Positions 9,785-18,597 of a stretch of DNA of 64,000 nucleotides are shown here, in pieces. This stretch comes from Pseudoalteromonas amylolytica (GTDB lineage Bacteria; Pseudomonadota; Gammaproteobacteria; Enterobacterales; Alteromonadaceae), in NCBI RefSeq assembly GCF_001854605.1, contig NZ_MKJU01000006.1, positions 310,001-374,000 of the forward strand, in the 5' to 3' direction. Below the pieces are notes generated by a model. The model was not told the origin of the DNA and made no database searches. It worked only from the letters and a program-made list of their open reading frames with translations. Position numbers and translations under genes: made by a program. Within the stretch, counting starts at the first letter, position 1. Each line of letters starts with the position of its first letter.

Positions 9785-11170
9785 ATGAGTGATATAGCAC
9801 GCACAGCGGATGTTTGTGTGGTGGGAGCCGGTGTTTCCGGCTTATTCGCCGCAGATCATCTGAGAAAATCAGGCTTAACGGTTGATGTATTTGAGGCACA
9901 GAGCCACGTTGGCGGACGCGTTAAAGACACCACCTGTCAGGACAACGTGACGGTAGAGCTTGGCGCAAACTGGTTCTCTGAACAACAACCCTTAATTAAA
10001 TCGCAAATTGAACGTTTTGGTATTGAAACCAAGCAAACGCATAACGATGGCGAACATTTAATTTGGTGGAATGACCAACGTAGTGCTTTTAAGGGAATAC
10101 TTCCCTCGCTAGGGCCGATTGTCAATTCAGACATCATTCAAGGCATGGCGCGCTTTGAGCGCATTATGGGCAAACTGCAAAACCAAGAGCCTTGGGATGA
10201 GTTGTTTGTGGAGTATGACCATATGTCATTTGGCCAATGGATTGATAAGACATTGTTTACCACCAGTGGTAAACAATTCTTCAGAATGGTCAGTGAAATG
10301 GTGTTTGGGGTTGAGTCACATATGGTGTCGTTCTTGTATGTACTCTACTACTCCAACCGCTCAGTGAGTCTAAGCAGCTTGATTAGCGTTGATAAAGGCC
10401 ATCAAGCGCTCAGGTTCACCCATGGCCCTAGACAGCTGTGTGATCACCTAGCTACAAGTGTTGGGCTGGAAAACATCCTGCTCAATACGCCAGTTCGAGC
10501 CATCAAAGTTGCCGATGATATGGTCACTGTGGATGCGGGGCACGTGTCTGGGCGCTATCGTTCTATCTTGTGTGCCATGCCACCACCGGCGGTCAAGCAG
10601 GTTATCTTTTCACCACCGAGAGACACTGCCAGAGAGCGCTTATTACAAGCGCTCCCCATGGGGCGGGTTATCAAAGTTCAAGCCATATACGACAAGCCAT
10701 ATTGGCTGGAGTTGGGCTTATCAGGTCAGGTGATGAGCAATCACTTTCCACTTAGTTACACCATAGACAACTCTCCTTCGGACTTGCAAAGCGGCGTGCT
10801 TGCCGCCTTTGTTGGGACCAGCCATGCCAAAGCGTTTATGGCCGATGGCGTAGACAGAGAGCGGTTAGTGGCTGATGCGATTGGTAACATGTTTGGCAAC
10901 CAATTTCCAAAACCACAGCAGGTGTTAATCGAAGATTGGGCTCAAAACGAGTGGATTGGTGGCAGTTATGGCGCTTATTTTCCACCCGGTGTGATGAGCA
11001 GGATGGGGCATGTATTACGCGAGCAGGAGCCACCCATTTATTGGTGTGGTGCAGAGTACGCACAAACGCATCCATGTCAGATTGAAGGGGCGCTAGAGTC
11101 AGGGCTGCGTGCAGCAAAGCAGATCACCGAGGCGTTGTTAGCCTGGGATCGTAACGTTGCACAGCTGTGA
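9785..11170 (+). CDS. FAD-dependent amine oxidase / flavin monoamine oxidase family protein
   Basis: 461 aa. The N-terminal Rossmann motif VVGAGVSGLFAADHL (GxGxxG near residue 14) is followed by the acidic ribose-binding Glu36 (VFEAQ) and the GGR motif (VGGRVKD). The C-terminal FAD-binding segment is present (YWCGAEYA ... QIEGALESGLRAA). This is the NAD(P)-binding-8 / amino_oxidase family (monoamine oxidases, protoporphyrinogen oxidase, phytoene-desaturase-like enzymes). In this setting it may oxidise a C-N bond of the amino-ketone or guanidine intermediate to an imine, but desaturation of another bond is also possible. Starts 10 nt after the amidinotransferase (GAGGGTATCAACATG). No signal peptide, so cytoplasmic. 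Confidence 0.87.
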   Translation: MSDIARTADVCVVGAGVSGLFAADHLRKSGLTVDVFEAQSHVGGRVKDTTCQDNVTVELGANWFSEQQPLIKSQIERFGIETKQTHNDGEHLIWWNDQRSAFKGILPSLGPIVNSDIIQGMARFERIMGKLQNQEPWDELFVEYDHMSFGQWIDKTLFTTSGKQFFRMVSEMVFGVESHMVSFLYVLYYSNRSVSLSSLISVDKGHQALRFTHGPRQLCDHLATSVGLENILLNTPVRAIKVADDMVTVDAGHVSGRYRSILCAMPPPAVKQVIFSPPRDTARERLLQALPMGRVIKVQAIYDKPYWLELGLSGQVMSNHFPLSYTIDNSPSDLQSGVLAAFVGTSHAKAFMADGVDRERLVADAIGNMFGNQFPKPQQVLIEDWAQNEWIGGSYGAYFPPGVMSRMGHVLREQEPPIYWCGAEYAQTHPCQIEGALESGLRAAKQITEALLAWDRNVAQL

Positions 11171-11249
11171 CTGCTAGCAATAAAAGTGATTGAAGTGGCC
11201 GGCAGACGCGAGTGAGCGCATTGATCCTAGCAACAAAAAAGGAAGTTCG

Positions 11250-11303
11250 ATGTCAGTTTCGACCACTTTAGAGAAATATTTGAGTGTATCTTATGGACAA
11301 TAA
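11250..11303 (+). CDS. Possible 17-residue leader peptide overlapping the desaturase start
   Basis: ATG preceded by AAAAAAGGAAG opens a reading frame MSVSTTLEKYLSVSYGQ that stops at 11303, eight nt inside the desaturase gene beginning at 11293. The desaturase itself has no Shine-Dalgarno sequence just upstream (the preceding bases are AT-rich), so ribosomes finishing this leader could restart on the desaturase ATG. This is an inference from spacing; the peptide may have no function of its own. Confidence 0.4.
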   Translation: MSVSTTLEKYLSVSYGQ

Positions 11304-12231
11304 CACGAAAGTAGACTCTGTCTTAAGCGAAGAAAAGAGTCCCATGATGTTCGATGAACGCATGGCAAAAACACAGATGTGGCATTTCTTGATATTAACT
11401 TGCTTGCCAATACCACTGACTGTGGCTGCGTTTGTTTGGTTTCCACCTACCTTAACAAACATCTTAGAATTTTTAGTGATGTGGTTTTTAACCTTAGTGG
11501 GTGTGATCTGTGGCAGTCACCGCTACTTATCTCACCGTTCTTTTGAACCGGTTAAAAGTTTAAAGCAATCTTTGGTTGCACTGGCGTGTATGGGCGGGCA
11601 GGGGCCACCTGTTGTCTGGGCTGCTTTTCACCGCCGCCACCATCAATTTACTGATAAAGATGGTGACCCACATACACCGAATCAACATAACTCGAAGTAT
11701 AACGGTGTATTTCATGCTGCCTTTGGCTGGATGAAGCGCCATGAATACCCAAACCCCATGGTGTATGTGCCTGATTTACTTCGTGACGAAGAGATTGGCG
11801 CGGTGAATAAGCATTATTACAAATGGATAGCTTTAGCAATGATACTGCCTGCACTGGTGGAGTTTGCCGTAACGCAAAAACCCATAGGTTTACTAACCGG
11901 CTTTTTGTGGGGCTGGGGAGTTCGTTCATTCGTACTGAGCAGCACCATAGGTTATATCAATAGTCTTAACCACCTGATAGGTACTAAAACCTTTCAGACC
12001 AGAGACAACAGCCGTAACCACTGGTGGATGACCATTATTACCTTGGGTGAATCATTCCATAACAATCACCATGCCTTTCCGCGCTCTGCACATGTGGGGC
12101 TATATGCGAGAAATTTAGACATCGGCTATGGGTTGATTAAGTTGTGGCAGTGGATGGGTCTTGCCAGCAATGTGCAAGTACCAACACCACAGCGTGTTGA
12201 ATCACGGAAGATCTCAAAGGAGGAAAGTTAA
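11293..12231 (+). CDS. Membrane-bound acyl desaturase (delta-9 / stearoyl-CoA desaturase family)
   Basis: 312 aa non-haem di-iron membrane desaturase. All three histidine boxes are present: HRYLSH (76-81), HRRHH (113-117) and HNNHH (256-260), with hydrophobic pairs at about 35-75 and 178-225. It introduces a double bond into a fatty acyl chain, here presumably the chain destined for or bound to the pathway ACPs. ATG at 11293 was chosen over the in-frame GTG at 11284; neither has a clear ribosome site, and a short upstream frame overlaps it. Its stop is 1 nt before the next gene. Cytochrome b5 is not fused; the electron donor is not in the cluster. Confidence 0.92.
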   Translation: MDNNTKVDSVLSEEKSPMMFDERMAKTQMWHFLILTCLPIPLTVAAFVWFPPTLTNILEFLVMWFLTLVGVICGSHRYLSHRSFEPVKSLKQSLVALACMGGQGPPVVWAAFHRRHHQFTDKDGDPHTPNQHNSKYNGVFHAAFGWMKRHEYPNPMVYVPDLLRDEEIGAVNKHYYKWIALAMILPALVEFAVTQKPIGLLTGFLWGWGVRSFVLSSTIGYINSLNHLIGTKTFQTRDNSRNHWWMTIITLGESFHNNHHAFPRSAHVGLYARNLDIGYGLIKLWQWMGLASNVQVPTPQRVESRKISKEES

Positions 12232-12232
12232 C

Positions 12233-13156
12233 ATGAAAGATGTAATGGAATTAAACGCAGATAAATCAGCGTGGAGTCACTTGCTGGTATTGGTTTGGCC
12301 TGCGGTTATGGCAGGTTCACTGGCGATGTATTGGTGGCTAATTGGACCGATGGCGATGTCTTATGAAATGGCGATACAGTTTCACTTTCTGGGGTTATTG
12401 GTCGGGATTTTCATCTTGGAGTTAATTATTCCCTATCACAAGAGTTGGAATAAATATGATCGCCAAGGTTGGAATGATTTTCTCTACAATATTACCTTTC
12501 CCGCCGCGCAAATCGGAGCTACAGCGGTAGCCCTCGCCGTGGTGGGCGCGCAAGCTAGCTCAGGCAGTGAAAGCTTATTTAATTTAAACCTGCCATTTGT
12601 ACTGGAACTGATCATCATGACCCTAATCGTTGATCTCATTTGGTACATCTGTCATCGCTCATTCCACACCTTACCTATGCTGTGGAAGTTCCACTCGCTG
12701 CATCACAACAGCCACCAATTGCACGTCTTAAACAACGCGCGAGTGCACCCGCTGGAAGTATTTACTTTCTTCTTGCCAATTATGTTGGTGGTGTTGGTCA
12801 TTGACGTGCCTCCTGCATTATTGAATTGGTACTTTGCGTTTCAGCTGACAGTTGGCTTGCTGACACATTCTAATGTGGCTGTGAGAAGTGGTTGGTTATC
12901 TTACATCTTTAACACGCCTGAATTACATCATTGGCATCATAGCCAAATCAGGGATGAGCATGATAACAACTATGGTTCGGTCTCTATGATATGGGACCAC
13001 ATCTTTGGCTCTTATCTCAATCCAAAAGACCGTATGGCATCAAAAGAAATCGGTGTAAGCACTTACGTACCAGAAGGGTGGTTTAGCCAACTATGGGCTC
13101 CGCTTAAGCGTAGTAGCAGAGCGAAGGTGCCCACACAAAGCGTTGTTGATAAGTAA
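12233..13156 (+). CDS. Sterol desaturase / fatty acid hydroxylase superfamily protein
   Basis: 307 aa integral membrane di-iron oxygenase (PF04116 type). About four hydrophobic helices surround the histidine clusters HRSFH (141-145), HSLHH (154-158), His172 and HHWHH (232-236). The family hydroxylates or desaturates lipid-like substrates; the saxitoxin enzyme SxtD belongs to it. ATG 12233 has a strong AAGGAGGAAAG site and was preferred to an in-frame start 72 nt upstream inside the desaturase. The gap from the desaturase stop is 1 nt, so the two membrane oxygenases are translated together. Hydroxylation of the acyl tail is the simplest role but unproven. Confidence 0.88.
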   Translation: MKDVMELNADKSAWSHLLVLVWPAVMAGSLAMYWWLIGPMAMSYEMAIQFHFLGLLVGIFILELIIPYHKSWNKYDRQGWNDFLYNITFPAAQIGATAVALAVVGAQASSGSESLFNLNLPFVLELIIMTLIVDLIWYICHRSFHTLPMLWKFHSLHHNSHQLHVLNNARVHPLEVFTFFLPIMLVVLVIDVPPALLNWYFAFQLTVGLLTHSNVAVRSGWLSYIFNTPELHHWHHSQIRDEHDNNYGSVSMIWDHIFGSYLNPKDRMASKEIGVSTYVPEGWFSQLWAPLKRSSRAKVPTQSVVDK

Positions 13157-13167
13157 GGAGTAGGTGA

Positions 13168-14856
13168 ATGATGCAGCAAAAAGGAGTTTCTCAAGTGCTG
13201 GCACAACACGCTCAACAGATAGGTGATAAAAAGGCGTATAGCTATTATGCGCCACGCGCTGTGCGTCCTGTAACTATCACTTATCGACGTTTACATGAGC
13301 GTGCGTGTGCTATCGCTGATATTGCTAAGCAGCAGCAACTAGAGGGTAAATATACGCTGCTGATGTATTCGCCAGGGCTGGAATTTGTGGAAGCATTTTT
13401 TGGCTGTATGTATGGCAATGTATCAGCTATTCCCATGTATATTCCGCCGGGGAATGAACCAGATAACCGCTTGCGTTCAATCACCAGTGGTATTGATGTG
13501 GCCGTGGTATTTACAACGCGAGACAAGGCAGAGCAGGTTGGCTATCAACTTGAAAAGCTATTCGATGGTAAAGAGTACAAAATTATTTGCACCGATGCAG
13601 TGCGTGCCTTTGATTTTGAAGGCTTTATGCCGGAGTTGTCTTTTGATGTGCCGCCTTTGATCCAGTTTACCTCCGGCTCAACCGCCAATCCCAAAGGGGT
13701 GGTAGTTGGACATGACAACCTGTTGGCAAACTTACAAATGATCCAGCGTGGGTTTGCCAAACATGCTCAGCTAAGCGGGGATGAAACATCAGTCAGCTGG
13801 CTACCATTTTTCCATGATATGGGATTGATTTGGAGTATTTTGTATCCAGTGTATACCGGCGGCAGCGCGGTGTTGATGTCTCCTAATGACTTTCTTCATA
13901 ACCCAAGCAAATGGCTACAGCTGATCTCCAAGTACTCTGCCAGTGTCAGTGGTGCGCCCAATTTTGCCTATGACTACTGTGTTACACGGATAAGAGATGA
14001 GCAGCTAGAAGGGGTTGACTTGAGTAGTTGGCAAGTTGCTTTTAACGGTTCAGAAATGATTCGAGCGACGACCATCAAGCGCTTTATTGAACGCTTTAGC
14101 GCGTATGGTTTTGCGCACAATGCGCCATTTTTCTGCTACGGCATGGCTGAAACCACGCTCTATGTGACAGGTGAAACGGGTGTGATTGAAGCGCAAGGGC
14201 TTACGCCATTAAATGTCAGCGTGGGTAAACCTGATGAACAGGCTGAAGTGATCATCGTTGATGAGCAGCGACATCAACTTGCCGATGGTGAAACGGGTGA
14301 GATCTGGGTGCGCGGACCGCATGTTGCCAAGGGGTATATCAATAATCCACAAGCCAGTGCAGAGACCTTTCAAGCGACGCTGGATGGTAGCAACGGCGAA
14401 CCTACCTACCTCAGAACGGGTGACTTAGGTTATCTAAACGATGGCAAGCTACATGTGGTTGGCAGGCTGAAAAACATGTTGATCGTCAACGGTAAAAACT
14501 ACTACGGCGAAGAAATTGAGTACTTTGTTGCAAAGTCACGGGATTACTTTGTTGAAACCGGGGCTTGTCTGATTCAAGTCAATGAAGGGTTAGATGACTC
14601 CGAGGTTATTTTTATCCAAGAAATTCATAAGTCTAGGCTTGATGAAGTTAGTACACAGCTACCTCAGCTGGAAGACTTGGCAGTGACGCTCAGTGGCCAA
14701 ATCCTCAGTGAATATAAGCTCGCGATACATCGCTTTATTTTCTTAGGGACAAGTCGATTGCCCCGTACATCCAGTGGCAAGATTGATCGTGCTCGCGCCC
14801 ATGAAGTGACCGATGCACAGTCATTCAATCATGTACTTGATGTGTACACGCGCTAA
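13168..14856 (+). CDS. Fatty-acyl-AMP ligase (FAAL), first copy
   Basis: 562 aa ANL-superfamily adenylating enzyme. The P-loop [16 protein letters not shown] lies at residues 167-182, WLPFFHDMG at about 211, the adenine-binding YGMAETT near 327, TGDLGYL near 417, and the C-terminal SSGKIDRAR catalytic-lysine loop near the end. Best fit is the FAAL class, which activates free fatty acids as acyl-AMP and loads them on ACP rather than CoA. Start ATG follows AAGGAG. With its natural partner probably the ACP domain of the oxoamine synthase or the free ACP, it supplies the acyl chain. It is a paralogue of the FAAL at 23588 (shared WLP.(F/Y)HDMG and SGAPNFAY motifs). Confidence 0.92.
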   Translation: MMQQKGVSQVLAQHAQQIGDKKAYSYYAPRAVRPVTITYRRLHERACAIADIAKQQQLEGKYTLLMYSPGLEFVEAFFGCMYGNVSAIPMYIPPGNEPDNRLRSITSGIDVAVVFTTRDKAEQVGYQLEKLFDGKEYKIICTDAVRAFDFEGFMPELSFDVPPLIQFTSGSTANPKGVVVGHDNLLANLQMIQRGFAKHAQLSGDETSVSWLPFFHDMGLIWSILYPVYTGGSAVLMSPNDFLHNPSKWLQLISKYSASVSGAPNFAYDYCVTRIRDEQLEGVDLSSWQVAFNGSEMIRATTIKRFIERFSAYGFAHNAPFFCYGMAETTLYVTGETGVIEAQGLTPLNVSVGKPDEQAEVIIVDEQRHQLADGETGEIWVRGPHVAKGYINNPQASAETFQATLDGSNGEPTYLRTGDLGYLNDGKLHVVGRLKNMLIVNGKNYYGEEIEYFVAKSRDYFVETGACLIQVNEGLDDSEVIFIQEIHKSRLDEVSTQLPQLEDLAVTLSGQILSEYKLAIHRFIFLGTSRLPRTSSGKIDRARAHEVTDAQSFNHVLDVYTR

Positions 14857-14930
14857 TAGGTGGCCTTGTTCGCGCTCGATAAAAAGGGCGCTTCGAACAC
14901 GTTGTAGTAAGAATTAAAAGGAATATTTGA

Positions 14931-15425
14931 ATGGTAAGGTTGTTGAAAATTGTACTGATGTTTTGTGTCAGTTGCTGGGGGTTCGTTGGCGTACTGAGTA
15001 ACTTGATGGACTACGCACCAGGTTTGGAGCAGGTTCGATATGTACTGAGTATGGAAGGGGCTGCGGATACCCCCGGTATAGAGTGGCGCAGTATCCATTC
15101 GCCGGTGATAGCGACACTCGGGTTTGCGGTGATTTATTTATCTAAGTTTGCAACGGGCGCTGTGTGCTTGTTTGCAGCCTACAAGATGTTTGAAGCACGC
15201 AATGATGATACGGCTTTTGAAGCCGCTAAGCAGTGGGGAATATTTGGTTGTGGCATAAGTGTAGTGATGTTGTTTTTGGGTTTTATTGTCATAGCTGGTG
15301 AATATTTTGAGTATTGGCGAGTGCCAACTTTGGGAATGATCACCCACCACTATGCATTTATCTACACCATGTGTTTGATGAGCTTTATTTTGTTTTTACA
15401 AAGCCCTGAAAAGCATACTAAATAA
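14931..15425 (+). CDS. DUF2165-type small integral membrane protein
   Basis: 164 aa with four predicted membrane helices (about 5-22, 61-85, 104-127 and 136-158) and the conserved SNLMDY / DTPGIEWR / ATLGFAVIYLSK pattern of the DUF2165 family. The family has no assigned biochemical function. It sits between a FAAL and the first Rieske enzyme in the island. ATG preceded by AAAAGGAATATTTGA. A short imperfect hairpin sequence lies in the 74-nt gap before it. Its presence in a lipid-modifying cluster is noteworthy, but no role can be claimed. Confidence 0.75.
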   Translation: MVRLLKIVLMFCVSCWGFVGVLSNLMDYAPGLEQVRYVLSMEGAADTPGIEWRSIHSPVIATLGFAVIYLSKFATGAVCLFAAYKMFEARNDDTAFEAAKQWGIFGCGISVVMLFLGFIVIAGEYFEYWRVPTLGMITHHYAFIYTMCLMSFILFLQSPEKHTK

Positions 15426-15448
15426 TTCAAGATATACGGACAAAGATT

Positions 15449-16576
15449 ATGGACAACAAAAAATTTCCGACCAAAGCTTGGTATGCCGCTGGCTGGAGTC
15501 ATGAAATCAACAATGAACTGCCTTTGAAAAGAAAGATATTAGGCAGTCAAATCATATTTTTTAGAGACCTCGAAAACAAGGTCGTGGCCCTAGATGCAAT
15601 GTGCCCTCACCGAGGCGCAGACTTGGGGATTGGTAAGGTGGTGAACGGCAATATTCAATGTCCGTTTCATGGCTGGGAGTTCAATAGTGCGGGTAAATGT
15701 GCAGCCATTCCATCTCAGTGCCCATCCAAAAATATTCCCAACAATGCAAAAGTGAACGCTTATCACGTCGCCGAAAGCCAAGGGATCATTTGGATTTGGG
15801 GGGAGAAGTCAGCGCCGAGTGATCCCAATCCGCCACACTACTACTTTTTGGAAGAAGACTATGGCCGAGGGATGCGTCGTGTAAGGGATATTCCTATCTT
15901 TGCTAATGCACCATTTTTAAGCGTGGTGGAAAATGCTATCGACAACACGCACCCGCCATTTATTCATCCGGGCACACTGGCGGGTGAACCTCCCCGTGTG
16001 GCCGATCAGGTGATCCGTTATGACGACGATATGCGTGGCTACTGGGGCCAGTTAGACCCAACTGATCCTGTGCATGATGACGTAAAAGGCACAGAAGGCA
16101 TGCTGGGGCTTAGCCGCCGCTTATTGGGCGTGACTCGCTTGGACCGTGAAAAATGCTACTTCCGCTTTGACTTAGGTGGCGTGGTGTATTTTTACGATCG
16201 ATTTGTCTCTGGGCATGAGCAGGTTGCCTTGTTCATGGTGACTCCAGCGGATGATACGCAGGCGTGGTTCTTTGGTGAGCATGTTCGTTCATTCGCCAAA
16301 AATGCGCTGGTGGATTACATCATCAAAAAGTGGGTTAGGCAGCTCAATGGGGAAGACGTCGAGCATGTTGAGCTGATGCTTTCATCACAACAAACCTACG
16401 GTATCGACAAGCCGGTCAGCGTGATAGCAGACAGGCCAGCACTTGCCTTTAGACGCGTCTTTTTTAGAAATATTTCAGATGAAGATGAGCAAGAAACACA
16501 CAGTGCAAATGACACTAAAACAGTGGCAAAGCAAGATGCGGAGCATGAAGTAATAGCCGATGCATCAGGCACTTAA
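15449..16576 (+). CDS. Rieske non-haem iron oxygenase (VanA / phthalate-type), first copy
   Basis: 375 aa oxygenase subunit. The Rieske [2Fe-2S] ligands are C52, H54 (CPHRG) and C71, H74 (CPFHGW). The mononuclear-iron motif is in ENAIDNTHPPFIHPG (D165, H168, H173). The last 30 or so residues are a hydrophilic acidic tail (EDEQETHSANDTK...), longer than usual. Such enzymes hydroxylate or demethylate substrates using electrons from a reductase or ferredoxin; neither is in the cluster, so a housekeeping donor must serve. Saxitoxin pathways use comparable enzymes (SxtT, SxtH, GxtA). It differs clearly from the second Rieske protein, which suggests two separate oxidations. ATG follows a weak GGACAAAG site. 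Confidence 0.9.
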   Translation: MDNKKFPTKAWYAAGWSHEINNELPLKRKILGSQIIFFRDLENKVVALDAMCPHRGADLGIGKVVNGNIQCPFHGWEFNSAGKCAAIPSQCPSKNIPNNAKVNAYHVAESQGIIWIWGEKSAPSDPNPPHYYFLEEDYGRGMRRVRDIPIFANAPFLSVVENAIDNTHPPFIHPGTLAGEPPRVADQVIRYDDDMRGYWGQLDPTDPVHDDVKGTEGMLGLSRRLLGVTRLDREKCYFRFDLGGVVYFYDRFVSGHEQVALFMVTPADDTQAWFFGEHVRSFAKNALVDYIIKKWVRQLNGEDVEHVELMLSSQQTYGIDKPVSVIADRPALAFRRVFFRNISDEDEQETHSANDTKTVAKQDAEHEVIADASGT

Positions 16577-16652
16577 ATATTGAGTAACACAACAGCCGCT
16601 GGCAGATGAACATAGTTAGTTACTTGCTGTCAGCGATAACACAAAACGTGGT

Positions 16653-16727
16653 GTGAGGCTTAGAAATGATGGCATTGAATAATGACAAGCATAAATCGAG
16701 CAATTTCTAAGTCTCACGGGTCATTAT
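16653..16727 (+). promoter_or_regulatory. Two interleaved inverted repeats in the leader of the second Rieske gene
   Basis: A 15-bp helix can form between 16653-16667 and 16703-16717 (one G.U pair, no other mismatch). A second, perfect 8-bp inverted repeat (ATAATGAC at 16679-16686, GTCATTAT at 16720-16727) has its 5' arm inside the first loop and its 3' arm just after the first helix. The helices are therefore either mutually exclusive or form a pseudoknot. The element ends 27 nt before the start codon, in the longest gap (178 nt) within the island. A regulatory RNA or protein operator is inferred; no known riboswitch class is recognised. Confidence 0.5.
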
Positions 16728-16754
16728 CTCGCAAAGTCACCAAGGAGGTGCAGT

Positions 16755-17852
16755 ATGAGGGACGTTAAGTCATTAGGATTAAATCGTGAAGCCTACTTCA
16801 GTGAAGAGTGGTTTGCCAAAGAGCAAAAAAATGTATTTGCACAAAACTGGAGTTTTGTTGGCGTCGAAAATGATGTGAAAAATAACGGAGATTACATTTG
16901 TACAACGGTGGGTAATTTACCTTTGTTTGTGATCCGCGATAATCAAGGTCAGCTGAGAGCATTTCATAACATTTGTCGCCACCGTGGCACGGTGATGCTG
17001 CGTGACTCGGGTAATATCTCTAGTGCAATTGAATGTGGCTATCACTGCTGGCGTTATGACCTAACGGGAGAGCTTCGTTCTATTCCACAGCAAGCGAAGC
17101 AATTTAGTCGTGTTGATAAAAAAGAGCTTTCACTTTATCCAGCTGCCGTTAACGTGTTTAAGAGTATGATCTTCATTCACCCAGACCCAGATAACGCGCC
17201 AGATTTTACCCAGTGGATAGGAGAATTTGGCCAGCACTTTGGGCCATATGATCTCAGTGAGTTGGAACAAATTCACAGCGTTAACTATGATATGAATGCA
17301 AATTGGAAGCTATTTATTGAAAACCACATTGAAAGTTATCACCTATGGTACGCCCATAAAAATTCGATCTTAGGACTGGATCATAAAAGTCAGGTGAATC
17401 ACTACTACAATGGTCATTGGTCGTTTTTTCAGTCTACCTTAGTGGAAGGAAAAATGGCCGAATTCGAAAAATACTTACCGTCAAAAATTATCGCCCCCAA
17501 CGAGACGTGGTTCGGCTCGGGGGATCATATGATTTATCCCAATTTGGGCGTAGTCACCGGGGCTAAGTTTGTGGCCATGTTAAAAGCAGTACCAACGTCG
17601 TCGACCACCAGTCAGGTTCAGATTAGGGTGTTTGGTAAGTTTATGGACGAGGGTGAGCAAGACCAAGGCCAGTACTATGAAGATGCGGGCAGCAGTGAAG
17701 AGTTTAACGTGAATCAGGAAGACATTGATTTATGTGAGCGCGTTCAAAAAGGCATGATGTCGGATTTAGGTGGCATTGGTGCATTGGCTGAGGATTATGA
17801 ACAGTCAATCAAACATTTTCACGACAAGTATTTAACGGAGATGGCGGAGTAA
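16755..17852 (+). CDS. Rieske non-haem iron oxygenase (choline-monooxygenase-like), second copy
   Basis: 365 aa. Rieske ligands are C74, H76 (CRHRG) and C94, H97 (CGYHCW). The catalytic-domain motif ENHIESYHLWYAH gives H196 and H201 as iron ligands. The N-terminal layout (FSEEWFAKEQKNVFAQNWSFVG) and the C-terminal EDIDLCERVQKGM helix are typical of the ring-hydroxylating alpha-subunit / choline monooxygenase branch, whose members oxidise alkyl-ammonium and related groups. ATG 16755 has a strong AAGGAGGTG site. It is preceded by a structured leader, so its expression may be separately controlled. The substrate is unknown; a pathway intermediate bearing the guanidine or amine is a reasonable guess. 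Confidence 0.9.
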   Translation: MRDVKSLGLNREAYFSEEWFAKEQKNVFAQNWSFVGVENDVKNNGDYICTTVGNLPLFVIRDNQGQLRAFHNICRHRGTVMLRDSGNISSAIECGYHCWRYDLTGELRSIPQQAKQFSRVDKKELSLYPAAVNVFKSMIFIHPDPDNAPDFTQWIGEFGQHFGPYDLSELEQIHSVNYDMNANWKLFIENHIESYHLWYAHKNSILGLDHKSQVNHYYNGHWSFFQSTLVEGKMAEFEKYLPSKIIAPNETWFGSGDHMIYPNLGVVTGAKFVAMLKAVPTSSTTSQVQIRVFGKFMDEGEQDQGQYYEDAGSSEEFNVNQEDIDLCERVQKGMMSDLGGIGALAEDYEQSIKHFHDKYLTEMAE

Positions 17853-17903
17853 GCAATACCGTCTATTTCAAAGTAAACCAATAGAAATAAAGGATTAATT
17901 GTG

Positions 17904-18536
17904 ATGATTAAATTATATGGTAACCCCTATTCTAGAGCTAACCGTGTTAGATGGGCGCTTGAGGAAATGAACGTACCGTACCAAGAAGAACTCACCAAAC
18001 TCGGTAGTGAAGGAACAGGTTCTGAGCAGTTTAGAGCAATCAATCCAAATGCCCGTATTCCTGTTATTGATGATGCGGGTTTAGTGCTGTTTGAGTCAGT
18101 GCCAATCTGTCTTTATCTGGCTAAAAAGTACGGTGCAGACACACTTTATGTGGATGATGTACATGATGAAGCGGTATTACTGCAATGGTCTGTTTGGGCG
18201 ATGACTGAGCTGGAGAGCCATATTGAAGTTGCTTCACTACACCTAACTTGGTTCGACGAAAGTATCCGAGACCCAAAAATTGCCGACAAAGAGCAGGGCG
18301 AAGTGATGCGCTGTTTAAACATGCTTGAAAAGGCTATTGAAAAAACAGGGTTCTTGGTGGGTAACCACTTTACCATCGCCGACCTTATTGTAAGCGAAGT
18401 ACTGACCAACGTTGTTCACGCGAAAGTGGACTTAAAACCTTTCGCGAAGCTAAATAATTACTTGGTTAATAACCTGTCTAAGCCATCGGCAAAGGCGGCG
18501 TTTGCCCCTGATGTTATTGAGCCCGTATTAGGCTAG
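17904..18536 (+). CDS. Glutathione S-transferase family protein
   Basis: 210 aa. The N-terminal thioredoxin-fold domain (KLYGNPYSRANRVRWALEEM, then NPNARIPVIDD and ESVPICLYLAKKYG) is followed by the all-helical C-terminal domain (FLVGNHFTIADLIVSEVL). Either the GTG at 17901 or the ATG at 17904 could start; the ATG is 9 nt from AAAGGA and was preferred. In biosynthetic clusters GSTs may catalyse isomerisation, ring opening or conjugation, or protect against a reactive product. In this island it sits directly before a DNA-glycosylase-like gene, so a protective role is possible. Confidence 0.88.
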   Translation: MIKLYGNPYSRANRVRWALEEMNVPYQEELTKLGSEGTGSEQFRAINPNARIPVIDDAGLVLFESVPICLYLAKKYGADTLYVDDVHDEAVLLQWSVWAMTELESHIEVASLHLTWFDESIRDPKIADKEQGEVMRCLNMLEKAIEKTGFLVGNHFTIADLIVSEVLTNVVHAKVDLKPFAKLNNYLVNNLSKPSAKAAFAPDVIEPVLG

Positions 18537-18544
18537 TTGTAAAA

Positions 18545-18576
18545 GCTGTGGGCTTGTCTTAGCGCAAGCTCACAGC
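18545..18576 (+). promoter_or_regulatory. Intra-operon hairpin between GST and glycosylase genes
   Basis: A 12-bp helix (18545-18556 with 18565-18576, one G.U pair) with an 8-nt loop, 8 nt after the GST stop. There is no T-tract, so it is not a normal terminator. It could protect or process the mRNA or modulate expression of the next gene. Confidence 0.45.
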
Positions 18577-18597
18577 GCTGAGGATGTGGAGTGTTAT

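Noticed and set aside
16577..16754. Known riboswitch in the second Rieske leader
   Set aside because: The helices do not match the fold of any riboswitch class I know; only unclassified structure can be claimed.
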